A stretch of DNA of 64,000 nucleotides, from the NCBI RefSeq assembly GCF_003144315.1, contig NZ_MPDK01000002.1, positions 310,001 through 374,000 on the forward strand. Direction: 5' to 3'. The translations under genes and the position numbers were made by a program. Positions 51,975 to 61,061 of the stretch are shown one piece after another (position 1 is the first letter of the stretch; the number at the start of each line of letters is the position of its first letter). Source of the DNA: Sulfoacidibacillus thermotolerans. Its GTDB lineage: Bacteria; Bacillota; Bacilli; Alicyclobacillales; SLC66. The notes under the pieces are model-generated. The model worked only from the letters and a program-made list of their open reading frames with translations. It did not search any database and was not told the origin of the DNA.

Positions 51975-54900
51975 CTAGCATTTACTGTATCCGCATGCCT
52001 CACATTCATAACAACCCCCATGCCGAATCAGGGTGTGTTGATGACATTCAGGACACCAATCTCGTCCACTTTCTGCCTCACGTAAGGAAAGATGTGTAAA
52101 TGCTCCAATTCCTTCCTTAGACTCATTTGAACTCGTGTATGTCGCACTAATTTCTACCTGTGAGGCTTGACGCAAAGGGAACGTCTCCGCATGCTCAATC
52201 AGTGATTTGGCGATTGCGTCAGGAACGCTCGTAATCCTACGCTCACCAAATCCGACAGCACTCTGACCGCCAATCCCACTAAAGTGTTTCACAAGGACTG
52301 CTTCTTTGTCTGGATTTTGTGAGTCCATCAGATAAAGGGTGATCGCTCGACCTAATGCCTCGTTGGCTGCATAAACATCCGAACCAGCCTTCCCAATGTT
52401 TACAAATATTTCTCGCGCCAGGTGATTCTCATCGTCGTTAATCGTGATAAACGCTGTGCCAAGAGGCGTCTCTTTCTTATAGGTCGCACCGTAAAGAACA
52501 TCCGGACGTTTGCGCTTTTGGTAGCCCCGCTCTTGTACACCTGCATTTTTTGCCCATTCGCTTTCCCCTGTGGCTGCTGCGACTTGGTGTGCGGTGGAAT
52601 ATGCTTCTTGATCTGTATGTCCTTCTTGCGTCGTCGATGGATCGGTCAATGACAAAACTTGTTCAGAACGTGATCCATCCCGATAAATCGTAATTCCTTT
52701 GCAACCAAGTTCATATGCCAAGTCATAGAGTTGCTTTGTATCCTCAACAGTATAGGAATTCGGGGCATTACACGTCTTTGAGATGCTGCTGTCAATCCAA
52801 GTTTGCAAAGCTGCTTGAACGCGTACATGTTCTTCTGGCGACAATTCCATACTTGTCACAAAGTAATCAGGGAGTGGACTTTCCTCCCCATGAGTCGCAC
52901 GATAAGCTTCTACAATCTCTGCGCGCTCTTCAAACATGCCAAGGCGTGAATTCCGATAGTAAGACCAAGCATAGTAGGGTTCACATCCCGTAGAACAACC
53001 AACCATCGTCCCTGTCGTACCAGTAGGCGCAATCGTCATGGTCGTCACGTTACGCACCCCGTGCTTGCGAATCGCTTCTACGACGTGCGGTCGATGTTCT
53101 GCCATCGTTCGCATGTAGCCTGACTGTAAAAATTTCTCCGCATCGTACATAGGAAACGGTCCATTCTCTTTCGCCAATTCTACAGACTCAAGATAACACC
53201 ATTCTGCCATCATCCCGAGCAACACATCAATAAAATGGACGGATTCCTCCGATCCATAGCGAATCCCACAGTAAATGAGTAGGTCATGCAGCCCCATGAT
53301 GCCAAGTCCAACCCGACGCTCACTTAACTGATTGCGGCGATTATCCTCAAAAGGATAATACGTCGCATCGATCACGGCATCTTGAAACCGCAGTCCTGTG
53401 CGCGTGATCTCCTCTAACTCTTCCCATTTCACGTGATGCAAGAGGAATTCAGTGCGCTCACTGTCAAAGTATTTCCTCAACCAACTGCGAATATATTCTT
53501 CTTTGCTTGGATCTTGAAATTCAACTTTAGCGGTAGAGTCTGCATAACCAACAGCAAATTGACTCAATACAACTGCGCCTAAATTACAGATACCAAATGC
53601 CGGCAACCCTTGTTCCCCGCACGGATTCGTTGCAATAATCGGGTTGAAATAATAGGAGTTAGACATCGTGTTATATCGTCCTAAAAAAACGACACCAGGC
53701 TCTGCAGATTGCCAAGCCGAACGAATTAATTCATCCCACAGCTGAGAAGCTTTGATCTCTGCTGTCACAACAAGTGGCTTGCCTTGGTTTTCCCAGTGAA
53801 AAAAATCCCCATCAAACTCTGTACTTCGCTCGATAGGTGGATACGCGAGCGTCCACTCTCTATCTTCAGCCTTTGCTTGCATAAATTCTTCTGAAATACC
53901 GACCGAAATATTCGCCCCTGTAATTACGCCATCGACTTGTTTGCACCGAATAAACTTTAGAATGTCCGCATGGCGGTCATTTAAAATCAGCATAAGCGCA
54001 CCACGCCGCGATCCACCCTGCAAAGTCAATTGGCAACCAACACTCATGATCTCACCAACGCCAACTGGACCAAATCCTTGTCCAAAAACTTGGTTCCCTT
54101 TGTCGTAAAGCTGGCCCCATGAATAAGCACCTGAACTCCTCCCATTTACCCCGCGTACATAACTATAGCGCGGCCGCAATGAGGAGAGAACCATCGTAAC
54201 ACGCTTATGTGCTAACATGGCTTCCCACATATCTGCAAGTGTGGTCGCAATCGTCTCTCGACTATCACCAGGATTCATAACTGTACCTACTAGATCCTGA
54301 AGCATTTGTGCGCCACTCTCTACAATTTTCTCATAGATAACTTGTGCTTTTAAGGTTGCCCCATAACGAATGGGCAAATCCGCTTCCATCCACGCTTCCA
54401 AGTCTCCCTGCCAAACTTCGTCATACTCTGGCGCTGTGGTATCAGGGAATACATAAGTCCACATTTCCCCGTTTTCCACAGCACGTAAAAACGCAGGAGA
54501 TACGCGCACGACTTTTGTGCTGTTGGGATATTCTTGTGCGAGAAACTCCATAAGATCTTCGTGCCAGACATCAAGTACCAGCAACAAATCAGACTTACGC
54601 GAGCGATCCTCAACGGGAGTTAGCCATCCTTCCGGAGGAACTTGACTTAAATTCATCCCGACTCCACCCGAACGAGCCTGAATTTCCAATGTTTGTCCAA
54701 AAGATCGCGCGTAATCGCGTACGGTAGGTCCAACATTAGGAATGACAAAACAATTATAACTAGTTGTCTGTATCCCTGTCCCCATCGAAGCATTAATACG
54801 TCCGCCAGGTACATAGCGCCACTGACTTTGCAATTCGTAAAACTTTTGCTCATACACTTCAGGGGATTTCGTAGCACGTGCAACTGCGCGAGCAATACGT

Positions 54901-55199
54901 CGCCACATTTGACGTGGAGCAACTTCTTCTAACACATCGACATGGTCAAAAGAAAGTTCTTTTTCATACCCATCCCGCAATTGAACAGTCACCGTGCGAT
55001 TGCCTTCATCCAATTCAACTACGCGCGCAAGCTCATGGTATGCGCGCTTTTGATCGAGTACAGCAACGACAAGACTGCCTACTTTGAGTGTTTCTTTTTT
55101 CACATCTTTTAATAAGTATCGATCTGCAACAATACGTTCACCCGTTACACCGAGTCGATCTTCATCAGAAAAAGGCAACATCTGTTTTTCTTCTCGCAT
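51975..55199 (-). CDS. nrdJ: Adenosylcobalamin-dependent (class II) ribonucleotide reductase
   Basis: 1074 residues. An N-terminal region (1-110) is followed by the ten-stranded barrel: SGGVGMNLSQVPPEG, NPCGEQGLPAFGICNLGAVV (active-site N-P-C-G-E), GLGIMGLHDLLIYCGIRYGS and MTIAPTGTTGTMVGCSTGCE. The C-terminal tail has CPECHQHTLIRHGGCYECEA CGYSKC, a zinc ribbon with the redox cysteines. It reduces ribonucleotides using adenosylcobalamin. It follows nrdR by 74 bp. A cobalamin adenosyltransferase 1.4 kb upstream fits the cofactor need. Confidence 0.95.
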   Translation of the reverse strand: MREEKQMLPFSDEDRLGVTGERIVADRYLLKDVKKETLKVGSLVVAVLDQKRAYHELARVVELDEGNRTVTVQLRDGYEKELSFDHVDVLEEVAPRQMWRRIARAVARATKSPEVYEQKFYELQSQWRYVPGGRINASMGTGIQTTSYNCFVIPNVGPTVRDYARSFGQTLEIQARSGGVGMNLSQVPPEGWLTPVEDRSRKSDLLLVLDVWHEDLMEFLAQEYPNSTKVVRVSPAFLRAVENGEMWTYVFPDTTAPEYDEVWQGDLEAWMEADLPIRYGATLKAQVIYEKIVESGAQMLQDLVGTVMNPGDSRETIATTLADMWEAMLAHKRVTMVLSSLRPRYSYVRGVNGRSSGAYSWGQLYDKGNQVFGQGFGPVGVGEIMSVGCQLTLQGGSRRGALMLILNDRHADILKFIRCKQVDGVITGANISVGISEEFMQAKAEDREWTLAYPPIERSTEFDGDFFHWENQGKPLVVTAEIKASQLWDELIRSAWQSAEPGVVFLGRYNTMSNSYYFNPIIATNPCGEQGLPAFGICNLGAVVLSQFAVGYADSTAKVEFQDPSKEEYIRSWLRKYFDSERTEFLLHHVKWEELEEITRTGLRFQDAVIDATYYPFEDNRRNQLSERRVGLGIMGLHDLLIYCGIRYGSEESVHFIDVLLGMMAEWCYLESVELAKENGPFPMYDAEKFLQSGYMRTMAEHRPHVVEAIRKHGVRNVTTMTIAPTGTTGTMVGCSTGCEPYYAWSYYRNSRLGMFEERAEIVEAYRATHGEESPLPDYFVTSMELSPEEHVRVQAALQTWIDSSISKTCNAPNSYTVEDTKQLYDLAYELGCKGITIYRDGSRSEQVLSLTDPSTTQEGHTDQEAYSTAHQVAAATGESEWAKNAGVQERGYQKRKRPDVLYGATYKKETPLGTAFITINDDENHLAREIFVNIGKAGSDVYAANEALGRAITLYLMDSQNPDKEAVLVKHFSGIGGQSAVGFGERRITSVPDAIAKSLIEHAETFPLRQASQVEISATYTSSNESKEGIGAFTHLSLREAESGRDWCPECHQHTLIRHGGCYECEACGYSKC

Positions 55200-55273
55200 C
55201 TAAATAAAATCCTCCTCGTCCATTCACCCTTCATAAGGGCAAAGACAACTACATACACACCTTGCAAAAATTT

Positions 55274-55753
55274 TTATGAAAGCGTGTCCTCTAAGTTCTC
55301 TTTATGATTTAATAACTGTAAAACTTCTTTTGCAAACGTCTCGACATCGCGAAACTCACGATACACACTCGCAAACCGCACGTAAGCGACCCCATCAAAC
55401 GTGCGCAAACGCTGCATGACCTTTACGCCAATGTCTGCAGCAGGCACTTCCCGTTCATACTCAGTACGCAACTGACGTTCAATCTCATCGACCAACTCTT
55501 CGATCTGCGAGGAAGAGATCGGTCGCTTTTCACACGCGCGTGCAATTCCACGACGAATTTTTGCACGATCGAACTCCTCGCGTGTGCGATGTTGTTTAAC
55601 GACGAGCAACGGACTTAACTCCACGCGCTCATACGTTGTAAAGCGACGTTGACATGCGACACACTCTCGCCTTCTGCGCACAGTATACTGGTCATCATTG
55701 GCACGCGATTCAAGCACGCGAGAATCTAATGCTTGACAAAACGGACAGCGCAC
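55274..55753 (-). CDS. nrdR: Transcriptional repressor NrdR
   Basis: 159 residues. N-terminal zinc ribbon: Cys3-Cys6 (MRCPFCQALDSRVLESR) and Cys31-Cys34 (CVACQRRFTTYER). ATP-cone domain from about 48 (VVKQHRTREEFDRAKIRRGI ARACEKRPIS). It senses dATP/ATP and represses ribonucleotide reductase genes. Two NrdR boxes lie directly upstream, so it should control its own operon with nrdJ. The start may be GTG at 55753. Confidence 0.96.
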   Translation of the reverse strand: MRCPFCQALDSRVLESRANDDQYTVRRRRECVACQRRFTTYERVELSPLLVVKQHRTREEFDRAKIRRGIARACEKRPISSSQIEELVDEIERQLRTEYEREVPAADIGVKVMQRLRTFDGVAYVRFASVYREFRDVETFAKEVLQLLNHKENLEDTLS

Positions 55754-55765
55754 GCCCTCACCCCG

Positions 55766-55823
55766 TAACTATATGTAGTGTAGTCATAGAGACAAAGACG
55801 ATTATATGCGCTATATATAGAAA
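55766..55823. promoter_or_regulatory. Pair of NrdR boxes
   Basis: TAACTATATGTAGTGT at 55766-55781 (13 of 16 to ACACTATATATAGTGT) and GCGCTATATATAGAAA at 55808-55823 (core CTATATATAG perfect). Centres are 42 bp apart, four helical turns; three turns is the more usual spacing. They lie directly upstream of nrdR. Confidence 0.85.
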
Positions 55824-55841
55824 GGTCAAGGACGTAAAAAA

Positions 55842-55879
55842 AGATTGCTAGTTTAATAAATCGCGAAGACTAGCAATCT
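55842..55879 (-). terminator. Terminator overlapping the end of the HAD gene
   Basis: AGATTGCTAG / CTAGCAATCT, followed by TTTTTTT on the minus strand. The stem contains the stop codon of the HAD gene (55848-55850). Confidence 0.88.
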
Positions 55880-56615
55880 CCAGATCAGCCTTTACCGCTT
55901 GCTCTGCCCGTACCCCTGTCTTAACCCAAATAGTTCGCGCCCCCGCTAAGGTTGCCGCGCGAAGATCTGTTTCTGGATTATCCCCTATAACAATCACATC
56001 TCGAGGCACGAGTGAGAGTTTTTCACAAGCTGCACGTACAAATTCTGGATTGGGTTTACCGATCACATGTGGTGAGCGTTTTGTCGCACGTTCAAGAAAT
56101 GCCAATAGTGCTCCCGCTCCGGGAATGAATCCAGCTTCTGTAGGCAACGCGTGATCGGGATTCGTACCGACAAACATTGCACCATTTAGCAAATGGGTCA
56201 TTGCATGTGACAATTTTGAAAAGGTTACATGCCGATCAAGTCCTACAACCACAGCATCTACCGCGACTGTGGTTGAATCAATCAACGTTGCGCCCGCGTC
56301 ACTTACAATCTCTCGCAAACCAGCTTCCCCGACAACATAGAGTAAAGGATTCTCTTTCACATGTTCTCGCAACCACAATGAAGTCGCAATACTACTTGTA
56401 AAGACCTGCTGTTCATGAGCAGGAAACCCCATTTCCTGTAGCATGGCAGCCACTACTTTTGGAGTCCGAGTTGAGTTATTCGTCCAATAGAGATAGGGAA
56501 TTTCAGCTTTGACAATCCATCGCACAAATTCAATCGCACCAGGAAGAGGGTTTTGCCCCTGTAGTAAAGTGCCATCTAAATCGATTAAAAATCCTTGCGC
56601 ACGCGTTAAATCCAT
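55848..56615 (-). CDS. HAD-family phosphatase (NagD/AraL type)
   Basis: 255 residues. Motif I FLIDLDGTLLQG with the nucleophile Asp, motif II YWTNNSTRTP, and motif IV VIGDNPETDLRAATLAGART. A C2-type cap lies between (about 85-180). Family members dephosphorylate sugar phosphates or pNPP with low specificity. Its ATG overlaps the stop of the adenosyltransferase gene by one base, so the two form an operon. Confidence 0.9.
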   Translation of the reverse strand: MDLTRAQGFLIDLDGTLLQGQNPLPGAIEFVRWIVKAEIPYLYWTNNSTRTPKVVAAMLQEMGFPAHEQQVFTSSIATSLWLREHVKENPLLYVVGEAGLREIVSDAGATLIDSTTVAVDAVVVGLDRHVTFSKLSHAMTHLLNGAMFVGTNPDHALPTEAGFIPGAGALLAFLERATKRSPHVIGKPNPEFVRAACEKLSLVPRDVIVIGDNPETDLRAATLAGARTIWVKTGVRAEQAVKADLEIASLRDLLN

Positions 56616-57190
56616 TACAAAACATCCTCTGGCAACACAGAAAAGTCTACAGTCGGTTCAGATACTCCAAGACGGGCATTCACTGTGCGCGCCATTACAA
56701 ACAGTAAATCTGACAAGCGATTTAAGTATTTGCGAATTTCCGCATTCACTGCTTGTGTGCGCAAGAGTGCAACACAGAGTCGTTCTGCTCGCCTCACGAC
56801 CGTACGCGCGAGTTGTAGATAGCTCGCTGCCAGATCGCCGCCAGGTAAAATAAATTGATGTAAAGGAGCTAACTCACCTTCTAAGCGATCGATGATCTTT
56901 TCTAGCAAAGCAACATGTGTTGCAGTGATATTTGGGGTATCCTGCTTATCTTCAGGCGTTGCCAAATCTCTTCCGACATCAAATAAATCCCGTTGCACGC
57001 GCAACACAATTTTGCGCAAATCCTCAACCTGTGGACCTAAAATTTGTAGTTGTGAACAGACAATCCCAAGCACGGAGTTTGCTTCATCCACGGTGCCATA
57101 AACTTCAACACGCAGATCATCCTTTGTCGTACGTCGCCCATAAATAAGACTAGTTTGCCCTTCGTCACCTGTTTTCGTGTATATTTTCAT
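56615..57190 (-). CDS. ATP:cob(I)alamin adenosyltransferase (PduO type)
   Basis: 191 residues. The N-terminal ATP-binding motif KIYTKTGDEGQTSLIYGRRT, VYGTVDEANSVLGI, and the C-terminal ARTVVRRAERLCVALLR and YLNRLSDLLFVMAR are those of PduO/YvqK enzymes. It makes adenosylcobalamin, the cofactor of NrdJ nearby. It is first in a two-gene operon with the HAD gene. Confidence 0.95.
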   Translation of the reverse strand: MKIYTKTGDEGQTSLIYGRRTTKDDLRVEVYGTVDEANSVLGIVCSQLQILGPQVEDLRKIVLRVQRDLFDVGRDLATPEDKQDTPNITATHVALLEKIIDRLEGELAPLHQFILPGGDLAASYLQLARTVVRRAERLCVALLRTQAVNAEIRKYLNRLSDLLFVMARTVNARLGVSEPTVDFSVLPEDVL

Positions 57191-57234
57191 TTATAGCTAC
57201 AACCCCTTACTTTACAGAATGAAGGTGATTTGCC

Positions 57235-58104
57235 TTGACTTCTCTTACAGTGGATCAAATGGCTGTAAACACACAAAAACACTCTTTGGAACAAGAAGTA
57301 AACGCTTATTTACTCACAACTGCTAGCGGAAATGCGCTGCTCATCGATGCAGGGTATGAGGATACGACCACTTTCATCTATGAATTCACAAAACATCGCG
57401 AAGCGACTATCCAAGGAATTTATTTGACTCATTACCACCCGGATCACAGTCTTGGTGCTCCAGAATTAGCACAAAAATTCAATTGTCCGATTCACTGTCA
57501 TCCACTGGAGTACCCACGGTTAACTAGCCTATATGAACAACATGGAATTCCGGTTCAAAATCTCGACATCCGTGCAGATTTAATCCCAACATCCAAGATT
57601 ATACTTGAAGATCACACACTCGACATCGTTTTTACACCTGGCCATACGCACGGCCATATTGCCTTATACGATTCACTCACTCAAGTATTATTCACTGGCG
57701 ATACAGTCATTCCAGGAGGTACAGTCTGGATCGGACCTCCTGATGGCCATCTTGCCGATTATTTGCAATCACTAGATGCTCTCTGCGCATTTAGCCCCAA
57801 GCTCGTTTATCCAGGTCACGGCGCAGTGACGCATGATCCCGTACCCCTTATGTTGCGCATGAAAGAACGGCGTTTGTTACGCGAACAGCAAATCCTACAC
57901 TTCATTAAACAAACGCCTCAAAGCATTGAACAAATCACTAAAGAACTCTACAGAGGCAGTATTCGAGAAGATATGCTGTGGGTTGCCAAAAAAACCGTTC
58001 AAGGACATCTGCAAAAACTTATCGACGAACGTCAAGTGACATTGTCTTATGACTCTCTTACTTTCAATGCACTCTATCGCGCAAATGAACGGCCAGAAGT
58101 CTAA
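57235..58104 (+). CDS. Metallo-beta-lactamase-fold hydrolase
   Basis: 289 residues from a TTG at 57235 behind GAAGGTGAT. Metal motifs: THYHPDHSLGAPE (H-x-H-x-D-H), FTPGHTHGHIALYD, FTGDTVIPGG and YPGHGAVTHD. A C-terminal winged-helix-like part (about 215-285) resembles the LACTB2-type extension. Substrate unknown; thioesterase or RNA nuclease activity is known in relatives. Confidence 0.9.
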   Translation: MTSLTVDQMAVNTQKHSLEQEVNAYLLTTASGNALLIDAGYEDTTTFIYEFTKHREATIQGIYLTHYHPDHSLGAPELAQKFNCPIHCHPLEYPRLTSLYEQHGIPVQNLDIRADLIPTSKIILEDHTLDIVFTPGHTHGHIALYDSLTQVLFTGDTVIPGGTVWIGPPDGHLADYLQSLDALCAFSPKLVYPGHGAVTHDPVPLMLRMKERRLLREQQILHFIKQTPQSIEQITKELYRGSIREDMLWVAKKTVQGHLQKLIDERQVTLSYDSLTFNALYRANERPEV

Positions 58105-58143
58105 GTCAACACGATGGGCCCTAAACGCATAACTTTGAATCAC

Positions 58144-58965
58144 TCAGATCCGCGAGATAAAGTCGCGAATGCGCTTTTCATCGTAAACTTGTGGCGGCAT
58201 GAATCCTTGCGTTAACAACTCATCTAAAGAAGCATATTGTGCTAAAGCCATGATAGCGTCTACTGTTGGCGGCGCCATGAGCAATGAATTCGCATGAAAG
58301 CGAATTAAGATTTCTTCTGGAGTCAACCAAGTGGCACTCTCGATCTCGCTTTCCCGAAGTTGCAACGGGACAACTTCGGGTGCGAGACATAAAAAGTAGT
58401 GCGCGTCATAACGGAATTTGACCTCAGGAGGCGTCACGCGACGTCCGAAGTAGCGAGTGTAAGGAAGTGATTGCGTCCGCATCGCAACTTGGTTCCACAA
58501 TTGCTCAGCTGGCAGAAAAACAGCGGTCTCATTTGATGTTTGTTCACTAGGGACAAAATCTATTTGTTCCTGTTTATCAAGCATAAGAATCCCAGTCTCT
58601 TCATACATTTCCCGCAATCCAGTCGCAAATAACGCCCAGTACAGTTCCGTTCGTTCGACATATCTTCCAAACAATTGTGCACCCTCTAGAACAAATTCTA
58701 TCGGGACAGTATCACCTAGAGGACTTTTTTGCATGTTAAGTAAAGGTTTGCGATGTAACCAGGTTTGTGCTACTTGCAAGTCATTTTCTTCAATGACGCC
58801 ACCTGGAAAGACCATAAACCCTGGCAATACCCGTAACGTTTGAGCGCGTTTAACCAGAAGAACTTCAAAGGGTGCATTTTTCTCAGTTTTCCTCAACATA
58901 ATGATTGTTGTTGAAAAACGCGGAGCTGCGGGTTCTTGTGATCTTTTAGAAGATGTAATTTCCAT
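58144..58965 (-). CDS. Nudix hydrolase with a long insertion in the Nudix box (NUDT19-like)
   Basis: 273 residues from the ATG at 58965 (CAGGAGG upstream); the longer frame overlaps the next gene. FMVFPGGVIEEND gives the first half of the Nudix box, but the second half, LREMYEETGILM with the metal-binding glutamates, comes only about 60 residues later. This split is characteristic of NUDT7/NUDT19-like CoA diphosphatases. A CoA-type substrate is inferred; the fatty acid genes are 17 kb away and give weak support. Confidence 0.88.
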   Translation of the reverse strand: MEITSSKRSQEPAAPRFSTTIIMLRKTEKNAPFEVLLVKRAQTLRVLPGFMVFPGGVIEENDLQVAQTWLHRKPLLNMQKSPLGDTVPIEFVLEGAQLFGRYVERTELYWALFATGLREMYEETGILMLDKQEQIDFVPSEQTSNETAVFLPAEQLWNQVAMRTQSLPYTRYFGRRVTPPEVKFRYDAHYFLCLAPEVVPLQLRESEIESATWLTPEEILIRFHANSLLMAPPTVDAIMALAQYASLDELLTQGFMPPQVYDEKRIRDFISRI

Positions 58966-58994
58966 AAAAATAACCTCCTGATTTCGGCAAATCA

Positions 58995-60617
58995 TCAACG
59001 AATGGAACGAGTCTCACTACTTGTTTCAAAAGCCGCATGTCTGGTTGGTTGGAGAGTTCCTGGCAGCGGGAAAAGATCTGAAAGTCGAACAGATCTCCCG
59101 TACTCATTCTTATAAATTACATGTTCACGAGTGAATTTACGAGGACTATCGAGTCCCGCAGCAGCCGCAAGAGCATAAAGACTAGAACGCATCGTCAAAA
59201 TATAATTCATCACACGCCATTTTTTCTCATCTGGCACTAACGCACTTTGGTACTTCAAATCCGTCGTAGTAACACCTGTAGGGCATTTACCCGTGTGACA
59301 TTGCATCGCCATAATACATCCATTTGCCATCATAAACCCTCGAGCAGAATTCACGGCATCAGCACCCATTGCCAGAGCAATTGCCACCTTATCTGGCGCA
59401 ATCAGCCTACCTGATGCGAAAATGCGAAAATGATCGCGGATTCCATAAGCATAAGCTGTATCGACAACAGTAAGCAATGCCGAATAGAGTGGAAGCCCCA
59501 TCGTATCAGCCATAGATTTGAAGGTAGCCCCCGATCCACCGTCGCCACCGTCAACGGTAATAAAATCTGGATAGACGTCAAGAGCAATCATCGCTTCAAA
59601 TAACTCTTCTAATTTGCGTTGTTGCCCTACTACAATTTTGATGCCTACAGGCTTACCACCCACCTGCTGCAACTTAGCAATAAACTCTAAGGCATCTTTT
59701 GCATTCCTTAAAAAAGGAAAGCGATTCGGCGAATTTACAGTCTGCCCAATAGGCACTTTGCGAATTTGAGCAACCTTAGCATTCACTTTACTTCCTTCTA
59801 AATGCCCGCCGCGAATCTTCGCACCCTGGCCAAATTTCAACTCAAACGCTTTAATTTGAGGCTCCTGTGCTTTGCGCGAAAACTCTTCCCACGAAAATTC
59901 ACCCTGATCTGTTCGATAACCAAATAAGCCAGGTCCAATTTGTGCAATAATATCAGCACCAGTTTGCAAATGTTCAGGCGCCACACCGCCCTCACCCGTG
60001 TTCATCCATGAACCACCGGCCATTTTCACGCCCATACCGGTAGATAAAATATAATGTTCTCCCACCGAGCCATATGAAGTAGCTGACGCTCCAAACATTC
60101 CATATAAGCGCCACGGATGAGTCCGCAAAGGACCGACGACAATCGCATCCTTTTCAGTATATAACCACCGACTTGTATGATCCTGAAGTAACTCTTCTCG
60201 CCGTGAAAACAACCCTTCTTTTTTAACAACATATTTCTTTGCAATCGCCTCTTGCGAATTGTCCACCTGCAACTCAGACGTTAAAAGCGGAAACATTGCA
60301 TTGGCTAAATAAAATCCAGCATCCTCATAATTCCGTTTTGATCCAAAACTAATCAAATCTGAACGATATTTTGCAGAAAAAACTAAGCCTAAAAAATCAG
60401 ATCGCGAAAAAGGCCTTCCCTGCTCATCTCCATCAAACCAATACTGACGAAATTCAGGTCCCACTTTCTCTAAAACATACCGTACCCAGCCAAGGTAAGG
60501 ATGCGAACGAATAATCGCATGTTGAGGTTTTCGTGACAAAATCAACGCGCTAATAAAAAACAAAAGAATCGGTCCGATCATCACCAAAAGTAATGCAATG
60601 AATACTGTCAATAACAC
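58995..60617 (-). CDS. FMN-binding glutamate synthase family protein
   Basis: 540 residues from GTG at 60617, with GGGGAG upstream. An N-terminal transmembrane segment (LLTVFIALLLVMIGPILLFF) precedes the GltS-type FMN barrel: GTNPCGEV is not present, but SYGSVGEHYILSTGMGVKMA, GGDGGSGATFKSMADTMGLP, GADAVNSARGFMMANGCI and the Fe-S cysteines in MQCHTGKCPTGVTT are. It lacks the glutaminase domain, so it is not a complete glutamate synthase. Its true reaction is unknown. Confidence 0.9.
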   Translation of the reverse strand: MLLTVFIALLLVMIGPILLFFISALILSRKPQHAIIRSHPYLGWVRYVLEKVGPEFRQYWFDGDEQGRPFSRSDFLGLVFSAKYRSDLISFGSKRNYEDAGFYLANAMFPLLTSELQVDNSQEAIAKKYVVKKEGLFSRREELLQDHTSRWLYTEKDAIVVGPLRTHPWRLYGMFGASATSYGSVGEHYILSTGMGVKMAGGSWMNTGEGGVAPEHLQTGADIIAQIGPGLFGYRTDQGEFSWEEFSRKAQEPQIKAFELKFGQGAKIRGGHLEGSKVNAKVAQIRKVPIGQTVNSPNRFPFLRNAKDALEFIAKLQQVGGKPVGIKIVVGQQRKLEELFEAMIALDVYPDFITVDGGDGGSGATFKSMADTMGLPLYSALLTVVDTAYAYGIRDHFRIFASGRLIAPDKVAIALAMGADAVNSARGFMMANGCIMAMQCHTGKCPTGVTTTDLKYQSALVPDEKKWRVMNYILTMRSSLYALAAAAGLDSPRKFTREHVIYKNEYGRSVRLSDLFPLPGTLQPTRHAAFETSSETRSIR

Positions 60618-60709
60618 GGAAAATCACTCCCCTTGTTAACGTAACATACAAAGCAAAAGAAAAAAAGATACTAGAATGACCCAAAATTATTCACAAAAGA
60701 CGATAAAAA

Positions 60710-60752
60710 AACAGGTTACACTCACCAATTTAAATGGTAAATGAAACCTGTT
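60710..60752 (-). terminator. Terminator of the rRNA operon
   Basis: AACAGGTT / AACCTGTT around an inner ACCAATTTAAATGGT hairpin; TTTTTTTAT follows on the minus strand. Confidence 0.9.
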
Positions 60753-60768
60753 TACAAATTGAATAGAT

Positions 60769-60843
60769 TGGTGCGGCGGATAGGAATCGAACCTATGACC
60801 CCCACCGTGTCAAGGTGGTGCTCTCCCTCTGAGCTACCGCCGC
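60769..60843 (-). tRNA. tRNA-Val (GAC)
   Basis: Minus strand GCGGCGG acceptor, TAGCTCAGAGGGAGAGC D arm, anticodon arm CCACC-TTGACAC-GGTGG with anticodon GAC, TTCGAAT T loop, CCGCCGC acceptor and encoded ACCA. It follows 5S rRNA. Confidence 0.97.
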
Positions 60844-60850
60844 ATACTGT

Positions 60851-60965
60851 CTGGCAACGACCTACTCTCCCAGGACCCTGCGGTCCAAGTACCATCGGCG
60901 CTGGAGGGCTTAACCGTCGTGTTCGGGATGGGTACGGGTGTGTCCCCTCCGCCATCATCACCAGA
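60851..60965 (-). rRNA. rrf: 5S rRNA
   Basis: Minus strand begins CTGGTGATGATGGCGGAGGG and has CACACCCGTACCCATCCCGA, ACACGACGGTTAAGCCCTCC and a final GGGAGAGTAGGTCGTTGCCA. About 115 nt, the normal size. Ends may be off by one or two bases. Confidence 0.97.
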
Positions 60966-61061
60966 CGTCTCAAGGCCCCTGATCTTCTCAGGTGCCCCTG
61001 AGCGAAATCCTTGCGGATTCCTTCACAACTAGAGGTGACTTGCACAGGATAGATTTTCGTG
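60966..61061 (-). other. 23S-5S spacer
   Basis: About 97 bp with short hairpins (for example CTGAGAAG-like repeats and CCTTGCGG). No tRNA is present in the spacer. Confidence 0.7.
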
